Translations under genes and position numbers: made by a program
NCBI GenBank assembly: GCA_012513915.1
Contig: JAAZBG010000205.1
Span: 1 to 36,558, forward strand
Length of the DNA stretch: 36,558 bases
DNA from: Fibrobacter sp.
GTDB lineage: Bacteria; Fibrobacterota; Chitinivibrionia; Chitinivibrionales; Chitinispirillaceae
Direction of reading: 5' to 3'
Notes under the pieces: model-generated
What the model was told of the DNA's origin: nothing
What the model saw: the letters and a program-made list of their open reading frames with translations, nothing else
Database searches by the model: none
In this document: positions 1-8,246 of the stretch, piece after piece
Position numbering within the stretch: the stretch's first letter is position 1
How the letters are laid out: every line of letters starts with the position of its first letter

Positions 1-766
1 TTAGTGCTACTGAAAAAATTCCACTTTGCATTGTTCCACAAAAAAACTGAATCATATAAAAACTTAAGCGAAGATTGACAAGATAAATAAGCGCGGGAAA
101 CCAGGTACTGATTCCGAAAAAAAATAATTGTCTGAGATTGGTACTACTGAAACTGAACTTAAAATGACATTTGTAAAAAAGTATGCATAACGCAATGCAG
201 AAAACAAACCCGATACTGAACATATATGAGTAGATTGTGGCTGACAGTTTGCTTTCGAAAATCATGAAGAACAGAAACAACAGTGCTAATTGCAGTAATA
301 CCTGTGCAAGAGCAAGTTTATTATAAACTTTTGATTTTTTTAAACCTAAAAATATTGAATACAGTGCATTGAGCAGGTCAAAGACAATTGTAGCAATTAT
401 GAGAAGCGAAATTGATACTGGAATGTACGACTGGAGGTTAAGCTGTTTTATTAAAAGAAAACTGGTTATAATCCAGAATGCTGCAGAACTTATAACGATA
501 ACGGACACTGATGTAATAGCAACATTTTGCTTTTCGGGGTGCTTGGGAAGATGGTAGACCGCAGATGTACCAATTCCCATAGAAAAGATAGCCGAACAGA
601 CCAGCACTGTTTGAAGGAACCAGTAGAACAAGCCCTGATCTGATGGCCCTATAAGTACTGCAATGCCAATTCGAAAAAGAAACTGAAATGCAGCAGTAAA
701 GACGCGGATTAATAGGGTAAACCCCACGTCGCCAGTAAATGATCGTGTTTCGTTTTGTTGCACCAT
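1..766 (-). CDS. Polysaccharide flippase-like membrane protein, partial (runs off the left edge)
   Basis: The reading frame opens at an ATG (complement of 764-766) and stays open for 255 codons to base 1, so the C-terminal part lies outside the window. The translation starts MVQQNETRSFTGD and then shows successive hydrophobic segments with short charged loops. Segments near residues 17-40, 45-70, 80-100, 115-140, 150-170 and 175-200 are likely membrane helices. The N-terminal pattern (RVFTAAFQFLFRIGIAVLIG followed by QGLFYW) is typical of Wzx/MATE-like O-antigen and polysaccharide flippases, which move lipid-linked glycans across the inner membrane. The start lies 14 bases after the stop of the GT9 glycosyltransferase gene on the same strand, so the two are probably co-transcribed. 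I see the helices and context; the substrate is unknown. Confidence 0.75.
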   Translation of the reverse strand, partial: MVQQNETRSFTGDVGFTLLIRVFTAAFQFLFRIGIAVLIGPSDQGLFYWFLQTVLVCSAIFSMGIGTSAVYHLPKHPEKQNVAITSVSVIVISSAAFWIITSFLLIKQLNLQSYIPVSISLLIIATIVFDLLNALYSIFLGLKKSKVYNKLALAQVLLQLALLFLFFMIFESKLSATIYSYMFSIGFVFCIALCILFYKCHFKFSFSSTNLRQLFFFGISTWFPALIYLVNLRLSFYMIQFFCGTMQSGIFSVAL

Positions 767-780
767 AAACCTGCAGTGTC

Positions 781-1893
781 TTAAACTGCTAAATTGTTTT
801 TGATTGTGTTAAAAACTGTATCCGCTTGCGTTGTATCAATATCAGCTACACCTGTCCATTGATCAAATGGAGCAGTCAGTACTTTATTGTTCCATAATAT
901 AAATGAATTACCGGTAAATGGTGCAACCTGATGAGGATAGCCTGGTCCAAACAGAATCGCAGTTTTCTTACGGCATGCCCAGGATGCATGAGCTGCAAAA
1001 CTATCATTGCATACAACAAAATCAGAAATTTGCAGTAGATACTCAAGCTCAGAAAATGATGGCGTTCTGAATTTTATCTGTAAATTTGTTATTTCAATAA
1101 TTTCTTGTATCAGAGGAATGTCATGCGTACTTCCTATAAGAATGACATCAAGGTCGTGTTCCGTACAAAGCTTAATTAACAATGCAAAATTGTTGCAGCT
1201 CCACCGCCGCTCTTTAAATGATGCACCCGGGTGTATTATGATCAGAGGCTTTTTTTTCTGATACACAAAGGCGCGTTGATTGTCCATGTTTTGTTGTGGC
1301 CAGAGGGGATAGTCAAACTCGGGAAGCTTTGATGATGTGATCTTTTCTAATAAGTATTCATAGCGTACTACCTGGTGAACCAGTTGCTTTGGCAGGCTCC
1401 ATGTTCTGGTGCAAAATGCAGATGCATGAAAGTCATTTAATGAGTAGCGGATGGGGATTCCGCTTAAGTAAAGCAGTGCTGTACCCCGCGGATCACCCTG
1501 AAAGTCTATTGCCATTGAATAACGTTCAGAAGACAATTTAAATGCAGCAGAAAAGAAGTGAATAACAGGAGAGATTATTCCGCGGCCGAATGCCCATGGT
1601 GCTTTATAAGTGATTAATTTATCAATCCAGCGGCAGTGTTCCAGGAGTGAACACGCGTCGGCTGAAGTTATAAAATGGATCTCTGCATCCCGAAATGATG
1701 CTTTCAGATTAAACAGCACTCTTGACATCATGATGATGTCGCCAAGACGATACCCATCCTGTACCAGTATCTTTCTTTTTGTAGTGCGTCGCTTAATGAG
1801 AAAAAGGAGTGATACAGTTTTTAGAGGGACATATAGTATGCCGTTGATGATACTGGCAGCGATTACGTACTTTTTTTTATAATTCAAAGGCAT
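781..1893 (-). CDS. GT9-family glycosyltransferase (heptosyltransferase-like)
   Basis: A 370-residue protein. After a basic, hydrophobic N-terminus (residues 1-35) comes the GT9 N-terminal motif KILVQDGYRLGDIIMMSRVL, with the GD-I-M turn near residue 52. The C-terminal Rossmann half has the nucleotide-sugar region IIIHPGASFKERRWS, then VVCNDSFAAHASWACRKK and AILFGPGYPHQVAPF, matching the HPG.S...RRW, NDSG..H.A and LFGP motifs of ADP-heptose:LPS heptosyltransferases. In the NDSG box, Gly is replaced by Phe. It probably adds a sugar to LPS or another surface glycan at the cytoplasmic face of the inner membrane. The flippase gene follows 14 bases downstream. No strong ribosome binding site precedes the ATG. 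Acceptor and donor cannot be told from sequence. Confidence 0.85.
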   Translation of the reverse strand: MPLNYKKKYVIAASIINGILYVPLKTVSLLFLIKRRTTKRKILVQDGYRLGDIIMMSRVLFNLKASFRDAEIHFITSADACSLLEHCRWIDKLITYKAPWAFGRGIISPVIHFFSAAFKLSSERYSMAIDFQGDPRGTALLYLSGIPIRYSLNDFHASAFCTRTWSLPKQLVHQVVRYEYLLEKITSSKLPEFDYPLWPQQNMDNQRAFVYQKKKPLIIIHPGASFKERRWSCNNFALLIKLCTEHDLDVILIGSTHDIPLIQEIIEITNLQIKFRTPSFSELEYLLQISDFVVCNDSFAAHASWACRKKTAILFGPGYPHQVAPFTGNSFILWNNKVLTAPFDQWTGVADIDTTQADTVFNTIKNNLAV

Positions 1894-1956
1894 ATACTAT
1901 CTGCAGGTTTATTGAGGTTATTAAAAGTTCGTAATGTACAGGCCAATCACAAAGTC

Positions 1957-4161
1957 TCAAGGTGTAACCATAATTTTTTTCATTCCTGACTGTTTCCCGT
2001 TTCGTATCATGACAAAGTAGATTTCCGGAACAATGTCAGGAGAGATATTCCAGGTGTAGATGGCTGCATTTTCTTTACGCAGCTCTTTTGGTTTGGCAAC
2101 AAGTTGTCCATCCGCACTATAAATAGCCAGAGTACTACCTGTTGGAACATTACGTATTGTTACCATCGGGTTGCTTATTTTGGATACTGAAATCGGATTT
2201 GGATATATCTGGATATCAGAAACTTCAGGTTTTTTATTCATTGAATAACCAATATCCATGCGGGAAACACCAATATCGGTTCCAATCCATAAGTACCCGT
2301 TCTTTTTGTCAAGAGACAACCAGTTGATGACATTGGAGATGAGACCATGTGCTGTGGTGAACGTTTGAATCTGTTTTGATGGCAGATCATAACGCAACAA
2401 TCCAGCTCCGTCTGTACTGATCCAGAATATGTTCTCGTTTTCTTTCTCAATTGAAGTGATGCTTGCTCCGAATCCATCAACTTTTTTCAAAGAGTGATTA
2501 AAATGAAGATTTGTGGTAGTGTCATCGTATCTGTAAAGACCATTTGTTGAGACTATGAAAACACTATTGCTATGTATCGCACCTTGTGGAATCTGTTCTT
2601 TGTCATAAATGTTAACTGCATCGAGAATCGTTGCATTTGCGATAGTTTCAGTTGCAACAGTTTCGATTCCATTGACAAGTGGATTACCATTATGCTTTAG
2701 TATAACAATTCTGCCGTCATCCTCATTTCCTGCAATGATCTTTCCTTCGTTGTCAACATGCAGCATTGTAAAATTGTAAGATCTTCCGGGTAAAATAGAA
2801 ATAAAATGTGCATCTACCGGGTCGGTTTTTGAGTCATCAGGGTCATAGCGTGAATCGTAACAAATTAAGCTGCCGCCATCATTACGCCATCGTGAAATCC
2901 AGAGATAACCTGAAGAATCCTGGGCAAATGCATCTGCTTTACCCCAACCCTCAGTGTTGTCTCCTGCATAAAAACGTGTATTATCGTTTGAATTTACATG
3001 ATAAATTCTCCACGAATCGTCTGCAGGTGAGTATGTTTTTATCTGACCTCCTGATGTTCCAAACCAGATTCGGCCATCTTTTGTCTGATGTATTGCACGA
3101 TTTTGGGCGTTGTCATTCAGGTGTCCCAACGCGGGATAGTTACTATTGTTGTACAGCTTCCATGAATTATTTTTGAATGCTTCAATACCTATCCACCAGG
3201 GAGGATTTAAGCCATCAACTTGCGGAAGGTACCAGACATTTCCAGTATTGTCAACAAGAATGCGATTTACAGTTTGCTGTGTCGGGCCTGGAACCGGATA
3301 CTGAACAAGTTCTTCTGAGTTCCACCGGTAGAAATAATGTTCCGCTGTACCAACCCAGAATTCAGTACCGTTATGATATTTCATACAGGTTATTTTACTC
3401 GGAAAAGTCATTATAGTCGATGTATCGTTAAAAATTGTACTGTCGGATGTGCTAAATATTTTTCCGTTTGCTATTTCAGAATAACCGCTGAATGGTACAA
3501 TTTTGTTGTTGACAACTGCGAATGACTTTACCTGCATGGATGTTGTATCATTGACTATCCATATCGACGGATCAAAGAAGTTAATTCCGCTGATTCCATT
3601 TTTTAATGAGAGTTTGGCAATACCCATATTCAAGCCACAATAAAGTGTGTCATTGTGAATCTTGATTGTATTAACCTGCGGTGAAGAGAAATTGCCGATC
3701 TTGGTTGCATTTTTTTCAGCGAATCCGGCCTCAGTGTTAAATATACTGATACCTTTGTTGGATGCGATAAAAAGGTATTTCTCATACTTGACAAGATCAA
3801 GAATCTTCCATTTTGAGGAAAAGTAGTTGGTGTAACGGGCAATTGAACCGGTTTCCACAGGCAATTTTCGATTAACAAGAAACCCGTTGTTAGTTCCATA
3901 CCAGAGCGACTGGTCGTTTTCAAAGCACAGTGCTGTGATGTTGGGATCAGGTGAGTTATTATCATTAGGAAGGATTCTGCCGGAATCACTCTCTAAATTG
4001 TAAACATACAATCCGCCTGATGATGCAACATAGAGGTTATTCCCCTTTTGTTCAATATCATTAACCGTAATTGTGGGTGAAAAATTTAGAAAATTCTCTG
4101 CAGACAGAAAACTGCAAATACAAATAATCAGGATAATGCTGGTAAAAAAAAGGTTTTTCAT
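1957..4161 (-). CDS. Exported two-component-regulator-propeller-type protein with probable T9SS sorting domain
   Basis: A 734-residue protein with a classic signal peptide (MKNLFF, hydrophobic core, cleavage near SAEN at about residue 22). The body has repeated short blades typical of Reg_prop beta-propellers: SLWYGTNNGF, RIWFGTSGGQIKTY, GYLWISR, NIFWISTDGAGLLRYD and GYLWIGTDIGVSRMDI. The last 85 residues begin IQIYPNPISVS and continue with VTIRNVPTGSTLAIYSADGQ, TWNIS and IYFVMIRNGKQSG, ending KKIMVTP. This YPNP...G...IYF...G pattern is that of type A C-terminal sorting domains, recognised by the type IX secretion system and removed at the cell surface. There is no transmembrane or kinase part, so it is not a hybrid sensor. 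It is probably surface-attached or secreted; its ligand is unknown. The 62-base gap before the GT9 gene holds no clear terminator. Confidence 0.8.
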   Translation of the reverse strand: MKNLFFTSIILIICICSFLSAENFLNFSPTITVNDIEQKGNNLYVASSGGLYVYNLESDSGRILPNDNNSPDPNITALCFENDQSLWYGTNNGFLVNRKLPVETGSIARYTNYFSSKWKILDLVKYEKYLFIASNKGISIFNTEAGFAEKNATKIGNFSSPQVNTIKIHNDTLYCGLNMGIAKLSLKNGISGINFFDPSIWIVNDTTSMQVKSFAVVNNKIVPFSGYSEIANGKIFSTSDSTIFNDTSTIMTFPSKITCMKYHNGTEFWVGTAEHYFYRWNSEELVQYPVPGPTQQTVNRILVDNTGNVWYLPQVDGLNPPWWIGIEAFKNNSWKLYNNSNYPALGHLNDNAQNRAIHQTKDGRIWFGTSGGQIKTYSPADDSWRIYHVNSNDNTRFYAGDNTEGWGKADAFAQDSSGYLWISRWRNDGGSLICYDSRYDPDDSKTDPVDAHFISILPGRSYNFTMLHVDNEGKIIAGNEDDGRIVILKHNGNPLVNGIETVATETIANATILDAVNIYDKEQIPQGAIHSNSVFIVSTNGLYRYDDTTTNLHFNHSLKKVDGFGASITSIEKENENIFWISTDGAGLLRYDLPSKQIQTFTTAHGLISNVINWLSLDKKNGYLWIGTDIGVSRMDIGYSMNKKPEVSDIQIYPNPISVSKISNPMVTIRNVPTGSTLAIYSADGQLVAKPKELRKENAAIYTWNISPDIVPEIYFVMIRNGKQSGMKKIMVTP

Positions 4162-4257
4162 TGGATTGATCTTGCTCTTTTACGAAAATTGATATACAAA
4201 AATTGATAATAAAGTGTTAAAAATACGGAAAAAAAATCCGTTTATTGTTTAAATACG

Positions 4258-4277
4258 AAAAAAGCACCAGAAGGTGC
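4258..4277 (-). terminator. Rho-independent terminator of the tRNA-Ala gene
   Basis: On the minus strand the stem GCACC-TTCT-GGTGC (complement of 4264-4277) is followed directly by six T residues (complement of 4258-4263). It lies about 40 bases past the 3' end of the tRNA, so it closes the single-gene tRNA transcript and separates it from the propeller gene downstream. Confidence 0.8.
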
Positions 4278-4318
4278 CCTTATTTTCTGCTGTCACGGTA
4301 GTCAGAACAGTTATAAAC

Positions 4319-4391
4319 TGGAGCTGAGGGGGATCGAACCCCTGGCCTCTACATTGCGAACGTAGCGCTCTCCCAGCTGAGCTACAGCCCC
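4319..4391 (-). tRNA. tRNA-Ala, anticodon CGC
   Basis: All four arms fold on the minus strand. The acceptor is GGGGCTG with CAGCTCC, the D arm GCTC/GAGC, and the anticodon arm CTACG-TTCGCAA-TGTAG, with CGC at positions 34-36 reading GCG codons. The T arm is AGGGG-TTCGATC-CCCCT. The acceptor stem carries the G3-U70 wobble pair, the main identity element for alanyl-tRNA synthetase, and the discriminator base is A. CCA is not encoded, so the 3' end must be added by CCA-adding enzyme. The gene has its own promoter and terminator. Confidence 0.97.
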
Positions 4392-4400
4392 AATGTATTG

Positions 4401-4429
4401 AATATACATCGGTCACGGTACTACTTCAA
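4401..4429 (-). promoter_or_regulatory. Sigma-70-type promoter of tRNA-Ala
   Basis: On the minus strand TTGAAG (complement of 4424-4429) is followed after exactly 17 bases by TATATT (complement of 4401-4406). The expected transcription start is about 3 bases before the tRNA 5' end. Spacing and position fit a housekeeping promoter. Confidence 0.7.
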
Positions 4430-4503
4430 GGGTGTATTGTTTGATGCATAGTAATTGCTATGGGGAGGCAATGGACGTCGATTCGACACGCTCCGGTATC
4501 GTA

Positions 4504-4519
4504 TGGTATTGACATTGCC
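4504..4519 (+). promoter_or_regulatory. Possible promoter of the HTH-STAS gene (sigma-54-like, overlapping a TTGACA box)
   Basis: TGGTATTGACATTGCC has TGG and TTGC at the exact -24/-12 spacing of sigma-54 promoters, though several flanking positions deviate. The same stretch contains a perfect sigma-70 -35 box, TTGACA (4509-4514), with only a poor -10 (TATCGT, 18 bases later). Either reading would start transcription about 40 bases before the ATG at 4573. An inverted repeat CATAG-N6-CTATG lies upstream at 4447-4462 and could be an operator. Confidence 0.35.
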
Positions 4520-4572
4520 TGCGCTTCAATGATATCGTTGAGTTTGAACTGTATATCAAGACTGGAGTTATC

Positions 4573-5142
4573 ATGAGTCCTGAATTATCTGAAGAAATGT
4601 ACCGGCGGATATACCGGCTGATTAAGCGTCAGATTGATCCGCGTGTCATTGCTAACACATTGAATATTCCACTTAGAACAGTTGAAAGTATTATTGGCAG
4701 GTTTGGCAGGACTTCTCCTGATGAACTGACTTCAGATACAGGATTAGACTCTAAAGAAACTACTGAAAAGGGATTTCTGGATATTTACAACTATCCCAAA
4801 ACACGCTATTCGATCATTCAGTTAGTCGGAACACTTACTAAAGAGTATGTTAATCAATTCAACGATGAGCTTGAGAAAATATCGGCTACTGCAATAAAAG
4901 CGCTTGCTATCAGGATGTCTGATCTTTCAAGTATTGACAGTGACGGTGCCGGGGTGTTGATCAAATACTTTGAGCATTTTCATGCACATGGGAAATATTT
5001 TGCACTTCTTGATCCGTCGTCAGAACTTGAGGCATCTCTAAATACCCTGAAAGTTACAGAAACTATTCCAATTTTTGGAACTGAACGCGCCTTTGAAGAA
5101 GCTGCGTTTTCACATCGGTCCCCAGGTACTATCAAACGCTAA
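4573..5142 (+). CDS. HTH-STAS domain regulator (anti-sigma-factor-antagonist-like)
   Basis: A 189-residue soluble protein. Residues 1-45 look like a helix-turn-helix of the MerR/sigma-region-4 kind (YRRIYRLIKRQIDPRVIANTLNIP, then LRTVESIIGRFGR). After a polar linker, residues about 70-180 have STAS features: SIIQLVGTLT, then IKALAIRMSDLSSIDSDGAGVLIKYF, then KYFALLDPSSELEASLNTLKV. In SpoIIAA/RsbV proteins the motif D-S-[ST]-G holds the regulatory phosphoserine. Here it is D122-S123-D124-G125, so the serine after the aspartate is kept and the next residue is acidic. The ATG follows GGAG at a spacing of about five bases. No anti-sigma kinase gene is nearby. A link between DNA binding and partner switching is an inference. 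Confidence 0.65.
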   Translation: MSPELSEEMYRRIYRLIKRQIDPRVIANTLNIPLRTVESIIGRFGRTSPDELTSDTGLDSKETTEKGFLDIYNYPKTRYSIIQLVGTLTKEYVNQFNDELEKISATAIKALAIRMSDLSSIDSDGAGVLIKYFEHFHAHGKYFALLDPSSELEASLNTLKVTETIPIFGTERAFEEAAFSHRSPGTIKR

Positions 5143-5173
5143 GGCATATCTGTTGTTCAACGGAATTTATGCC
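5143..5173 (+). other. RNA hairpin directly after the HTH-STAS stop codon
   Basis: GGCATA (5143-5148) pairs with TATGCC (5168-5173), and inside it CTGTTG pairs with CAACGG around a two-base loop, leaving a small internal bulge. It starts at the base after the TAA. There is no T-tract behind it, so it is more likely an mRNA-stabilising or Rho-linked 3' structure than a strong intrinsic terminator. Confidence 0.4.
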
Positions 5174-5373
5174 ATAAGAAATGCATATTCTACATAGTGT
5201 CCGGTTGCATAAATTAATTTTATCAGTAATTCTTTGTGCAGTTTCTGTTGGACTTGCGATCCAATGCCAATATGTTTGGCCTGCAAAATACTCCTCAGAT
5301 AACAGAGTCTCTGAATGTATGCGGTATCATTCAAAGTAACTGCACCTCAAACATTGTTTGGAAGGAATTTCTG

Positions 5374-5601
5374 ATGTCATATCTTGGAATTGGCTATAAT
5401 GGTACTAAAACTTCCTTTTTGCGCGATGAAGTAAATCTATATATGGACTGGCTCAAAGGTGACAGGCTGCCACGTTTTTTTGGTGATGCCTTTATTGTCC
5501 TGTATGATTCTAATACGGCAAGAGAATTTGCGAAAAAATGTAAGAATAATGCAGAGCCCGGTACTATATTAGTTTACCATATGGAGAATCCACCGGAATA
5601 G
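5374..5601 (+). CDS. Small protein of unknown function (75 aa)
   Basis: I do not recognise this protein. The frame is open from a GTG at 5236 (121 residues), but neither that GTG nor the ATG at 5272 has a ribosome binding site. The ATG at 5374 follows GGAAGGAA at a good spacing, giving a 75-residue soluble protein that starts MSYLGIGYNGTKTSFL and ends ILVYHMENPPE. The C-terminal half has a basic, helical stretch (NTAREFAKKCKNNA). There is no signal peptide or membrane helix. It sits between the STAS gene and the toroid lyase-like gene on the same strand. The reading frame may be real but is short, so coding status is not certain. Confidence 0.45.
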   Translation: MSYLGIGYNGTKTSFLRDEVNLYMDWLKGDRLPRFFGDAFIVLYDSNTAREFAKKCKNNAEPGTILVYHMENPPE

Positions 5602-5663
5602 TAATTAAACTGTCGACAGACAGAAAACCTGCAAAAAAGTATTTTATGTGAAAAGAAGTAATT

Positions 5664-7700
5664 ATGCTACATTTTACTGATAAAATTGAATCTCAGAAGA
5701 TTTTAAGACTCTTGTCAAGAAGTCTTCCTTATTATTTGAAATCATGGGATGAAATAGATGCTGACAACGGTCTTTTTGGTTCAATAGATCCCCCGTATTT
5801 TAATATGCGTTCTGTCGGTTCGTCATCACCTGTAATCGAATATGTGTTGCGGCCGCATCTGAATATTCTTTGCATTCTCGGATCGTATATCTACCAGAAT
5901 AATACCGATTTGATCGGTGCAATACTGTCAAGGGACGAACTTGTAAATAAAATTAAAAAAGGTGTCAACTGGGCTTGCGGGACACATCTGACAGGCCACC
6001 TTGATGTCGAGACGTTCCTGAGTCGTAAGCGGTGGGGAGAAAACTGGCGAAGCAGCCTGTGGGCATCGCAGCTGGGTCTTATATGCGTGTATTGTAAAGA
6101 TGTTTTAACAAAGGCGCAAATGCAGCGTATTCGTGAGATCGTTGCCTTTGAAGCAGACCGGTTTATTGATCTGCCGCCACCAGGAGGATGTGAAGTCGAT
6201 ACAAAGATTGAGGAAAATGCGCAGGACTCCATGGTACTGGCCTGGGCAATCAATCTTGATCCATCACATCCGAATGTCGAAAAGTGGAATGAAGCACTGC
6301 AACGATGGTCGGTCAATATTGCGTCAAGTATTCATGATAAAACAGATCATACACGTTTTTTTGACAGTTCTGTTGCCGCCTCCGTTACAACGCAAAATTT
6401 ATATCCCGATATGACCGCAGAGAACCATGGTTTTTTCGCACCGGAGGTTCTTGCATATGGTCAATGGATTGTACTCGTGATGGCTGCGTATGCGCTTCAC
6501 AATGAGGAACGACCATCATATCTTGAACGCAAAGCGCATCAGCGTACGTTTGACATCCTTTTGCGCTTTTGCATGCCCAATGGAATGATCTACTCTCCCG
6601 GTGGAAGTGACATGCCTATGTTTATTCCCCGGCCAATGGCTCTTGCGTGGGGGTTGTGGCATAATGATCCGCGCGCCCTGCATATGGCAGGCCGCCTTCT
6701 TTCCTGGATGGATACCTGCCTTTTGACAAATATGGAAAATCAGGGTCCCTGGGTGTTTGGCTTTCAGCAGTCTCATGCCGGGTGGGAACTGCAGTTTCAG
6801 AGTCAGGTCGGTATCGAACTTGCAATGCTTGCGTCATTGCCCTTTTCAAAAGAGCAGCGATTCTTTTCTCCAGGACAAATAGAGAACTCGATTGATACCC
6901 GTCATATATACCCGTATGTTGAGGTCTGTTATCGACGTAATATCAGAACCAGCCGGAGTATGGCCTGGAAAGCCATTGGAAATCACCCTCTTATCGGTAT
7001 AAGCATTCATAATCAGCCTGAACTGATTTCACCATTTAAAGGCGCACTTGTCGGAATACCATCAGTGAATAATCCGGTAAAAAGATGGCGTGTGACATTT
7101 CATGAAGATAAGCTGCTGCGGGATGGATTCGATACATTCGGGCGGATTGATTACTATGACGCTGAATCAAACAGGATACTGGAACGTGATCTGAGAGTGA
7201 TAACATGGGGTGATGAGGGACTTATTGTACTTGACAAAATTACTGCGTTGACAAAGTTGCAGGTAAATGAACAGTATCTGTCTCCACTTTATCTGGTCAA
7301 TGATCACTGGACGGGAAATTCGCTTGACTTCTGCAGTGGATCGCTTCGTGAAACGTTTACATCCGATCAGAAAAAATACAGGGAAGTCGTATGTCCGTCA
7401 TTCTGGGCAAGTATTCAAAATCATCTGCTGTTCCAGTTCCTTTGGGGACGGACCAAAGGGCTCTGTTATCTGCCGGGAGCGGATCGTAATGCGCCTCCAT
7501 ACTGGAAAAACTGCAAGGTTGACATGCTTGGTGTACGTGTGGATCCGATGGATGCCGATGCTGGTACTGTTATTTACAAAACCGGATATTATATCGGTGC
7601 CGGAAAGGGACCCCGCCCATTTAAATCTGCTGGTACCGCAGGTGAGTTTTTTAAAGGTCTCGTCATAATGGATGGTAAAATTACCATCGGTGTTGATTGA
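5664..7700 (+). CDS. Heparinase/alginate-lyase-like (alpha/alpha)6-toroid protein
   Basis: A 678-residue protein, preceded by AAGAAG at a suitable distance. Residues about 60-400 are helical repeats rich in Trp and aromatic residues (VNWACGTHLTG, WGENWRSSLWASQLGLI, EENAQDSMVLAWAIN). They include NLYPDMTAENHGFFAPEVLAYGQ in two parts, the N-H-G-F type motif seen in toroid polysaccharide lyases and related proteins. Residues about 410-678 look like the beta-sandwich part (WRVTFHEDKLLRDGFD, GRIDYYDAESNRILERD, ITWGDEGLIVLDKI). Family members cleave or bind acidic polysaccharides. There is no signal peptide, which is odd for a lyase and suggests cytoplasmic or periplasm-independent glycan handling. 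The neighbours (GSCFA protein, GT9) suggest surface-glycan metabolism. The exact family and activity are inferred only. Confidence 0.55.
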   Translation: MLHFTDKIESQKILRLLSRSLPYYLKSWDEIDADNGLFGSIDPPYFNMRSVGSSSPVIEYVLRPHLNILCILGSYIYQNNTDLIGAILSRDELVNKIKKGVNWACGTHLTGHLDVETFLSRKRWGENWRSSLWASQLGLICVYCKDVLTKAQMQRIREIVAFEADRFIDLPPPGGCEVDTKIEENAQDSMVLAWAINLDPSHPNVEKWNEALQRWSVNIASSIHDKTDHTRFFDSSVAASVTTQNLYPDMTAENHGFFAPEVLAYGQWIVLVMAAYALHNEERPSYLERKAHQRTFDILLRFCMPNGMIYSPGGSDMPMFIPRPMALAWGLWHNDPRALHMAGRLLSWMDTCLLTNMENQGPWVFGFQQSHAGWELQFQSQVGIELAMLASLPFSKEQRFFSPGQIENSIDTRHIYPYVEVCYRRNIRTSRSMAWKAIGNHPLIGISIHNQPELISPFKGALVGIPSVNNPVKRWRVTFHEDKLLRDGFDTFGRIDYYDAESNRILERDLRVITWGDEGLIVLDKITALTKLQVNEQYLSPLYLVNDHWTGNSLDFCSGSLRETFTSDQKKYREVVCPSFWASIQNHLLFQFLWGRTKGLCYLPGADRNAPPYWKNCKVDMLGVRVDPMDADAGTVIYKTGYYIGAGKGPRPFKSAGTAGEFFKGLVIMDGKITIGVD

Positions 7701-7701
7701 C

Positions 7702-8244
7702 ATGGACAAGATCGATATCATCGTTCAGCAGTATAAAAAACTGAGTGACTGGTGTTCTGCGTTCTGGGATGCGGTTTATGACAAATGCAAGGGTGATATT
7801 GCGTGTAATGCCGGGTGTGGTATCTGTTGTGAATTGCAGAGCGTTAATCTTTTGGAAGCATACATAATTTATCGCGCGCTCCAATCGTGTAAGGTTACCC
7901 TGAATAATCAATTCAATGAGAAATGTGTATTTCTTGTTGATGATACATGCGAAATTTATACTGTCAGACCGCTTATTTGCAGAACGCATGGTCTGGCAAT
8001 TAAAAGCAGAGAGTTTACAACACCATACAGTATTACCTGCCCCTATAATTTTAATGAAACCGATCTTGAAAAAAATAGCAGCGTTATTCTTGATATGGAC
8101 ATGATTACAGAAAACAGTGTAAGACTGAATCTCGCATTTTGTACAATAAACGGACTTGAACATTTTGCAGATAAACGAATACTGATGAGGGATATTGCAT
8201 CTGAAACGTTTGATCCTCGTGTTGTAAATGTATTCAAAAGGTAA
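7702..8244 (+). CDS. YkgJ-type CxxCxxCC cysteine-cluster protein
   Basis: A 180-residue protein. The cluster CNAGCGICC lies near the N-terminus. It is followed about 50 residues later by CVFLVDDTCEIYTVRPLIC and RTHGL, then a further Cys in ITCPYNF. This is the pattern of the CxxCxxCC (YkgJ/FliB-related) family, thought to bind zinc or an iron-sulphur centre; its biochemical role is poorly defined. The ATG at 7702 starts one base after the TGA of the toroid protein. An in-frame ATG at 7672 would add ten residues overlapping that gene, but its only AAAGGT is too far upstream, so I prefer 7702. Translational coupling to the upstream gene is likely. The GSCFA gene starts three bases after the stop. 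Confidence 0.8.
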   Translation: MDKIDIIVQQYKKLSDWCSAFWDAVYDKCKGDIACNAGCGICCELQSVNLLEAYIIYRALQSCKVTLNNQFNEKCVFLVDDTCEIYTVRPLICRTHGLAIKSREFTTPYSITCPYNFNETDLEKNSSVILDMDMITENSVRLNLAFCTINGLEHFADKRILMRDIASETFDPRVVNVFKR

Positions 8245-8246
8245 CT

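Noticed and set aside
5891..6316. 141-residue minus-strand ORF over the toroid gene
   Set aside because: Shadow of a 678-codon gene with clear codon structure.
7681..8163. 160-residue ORF antisense to the CxxCxxCC gene
   Set aside because: The sense frame has a clear family pattern; the antisense frame is a shadow.
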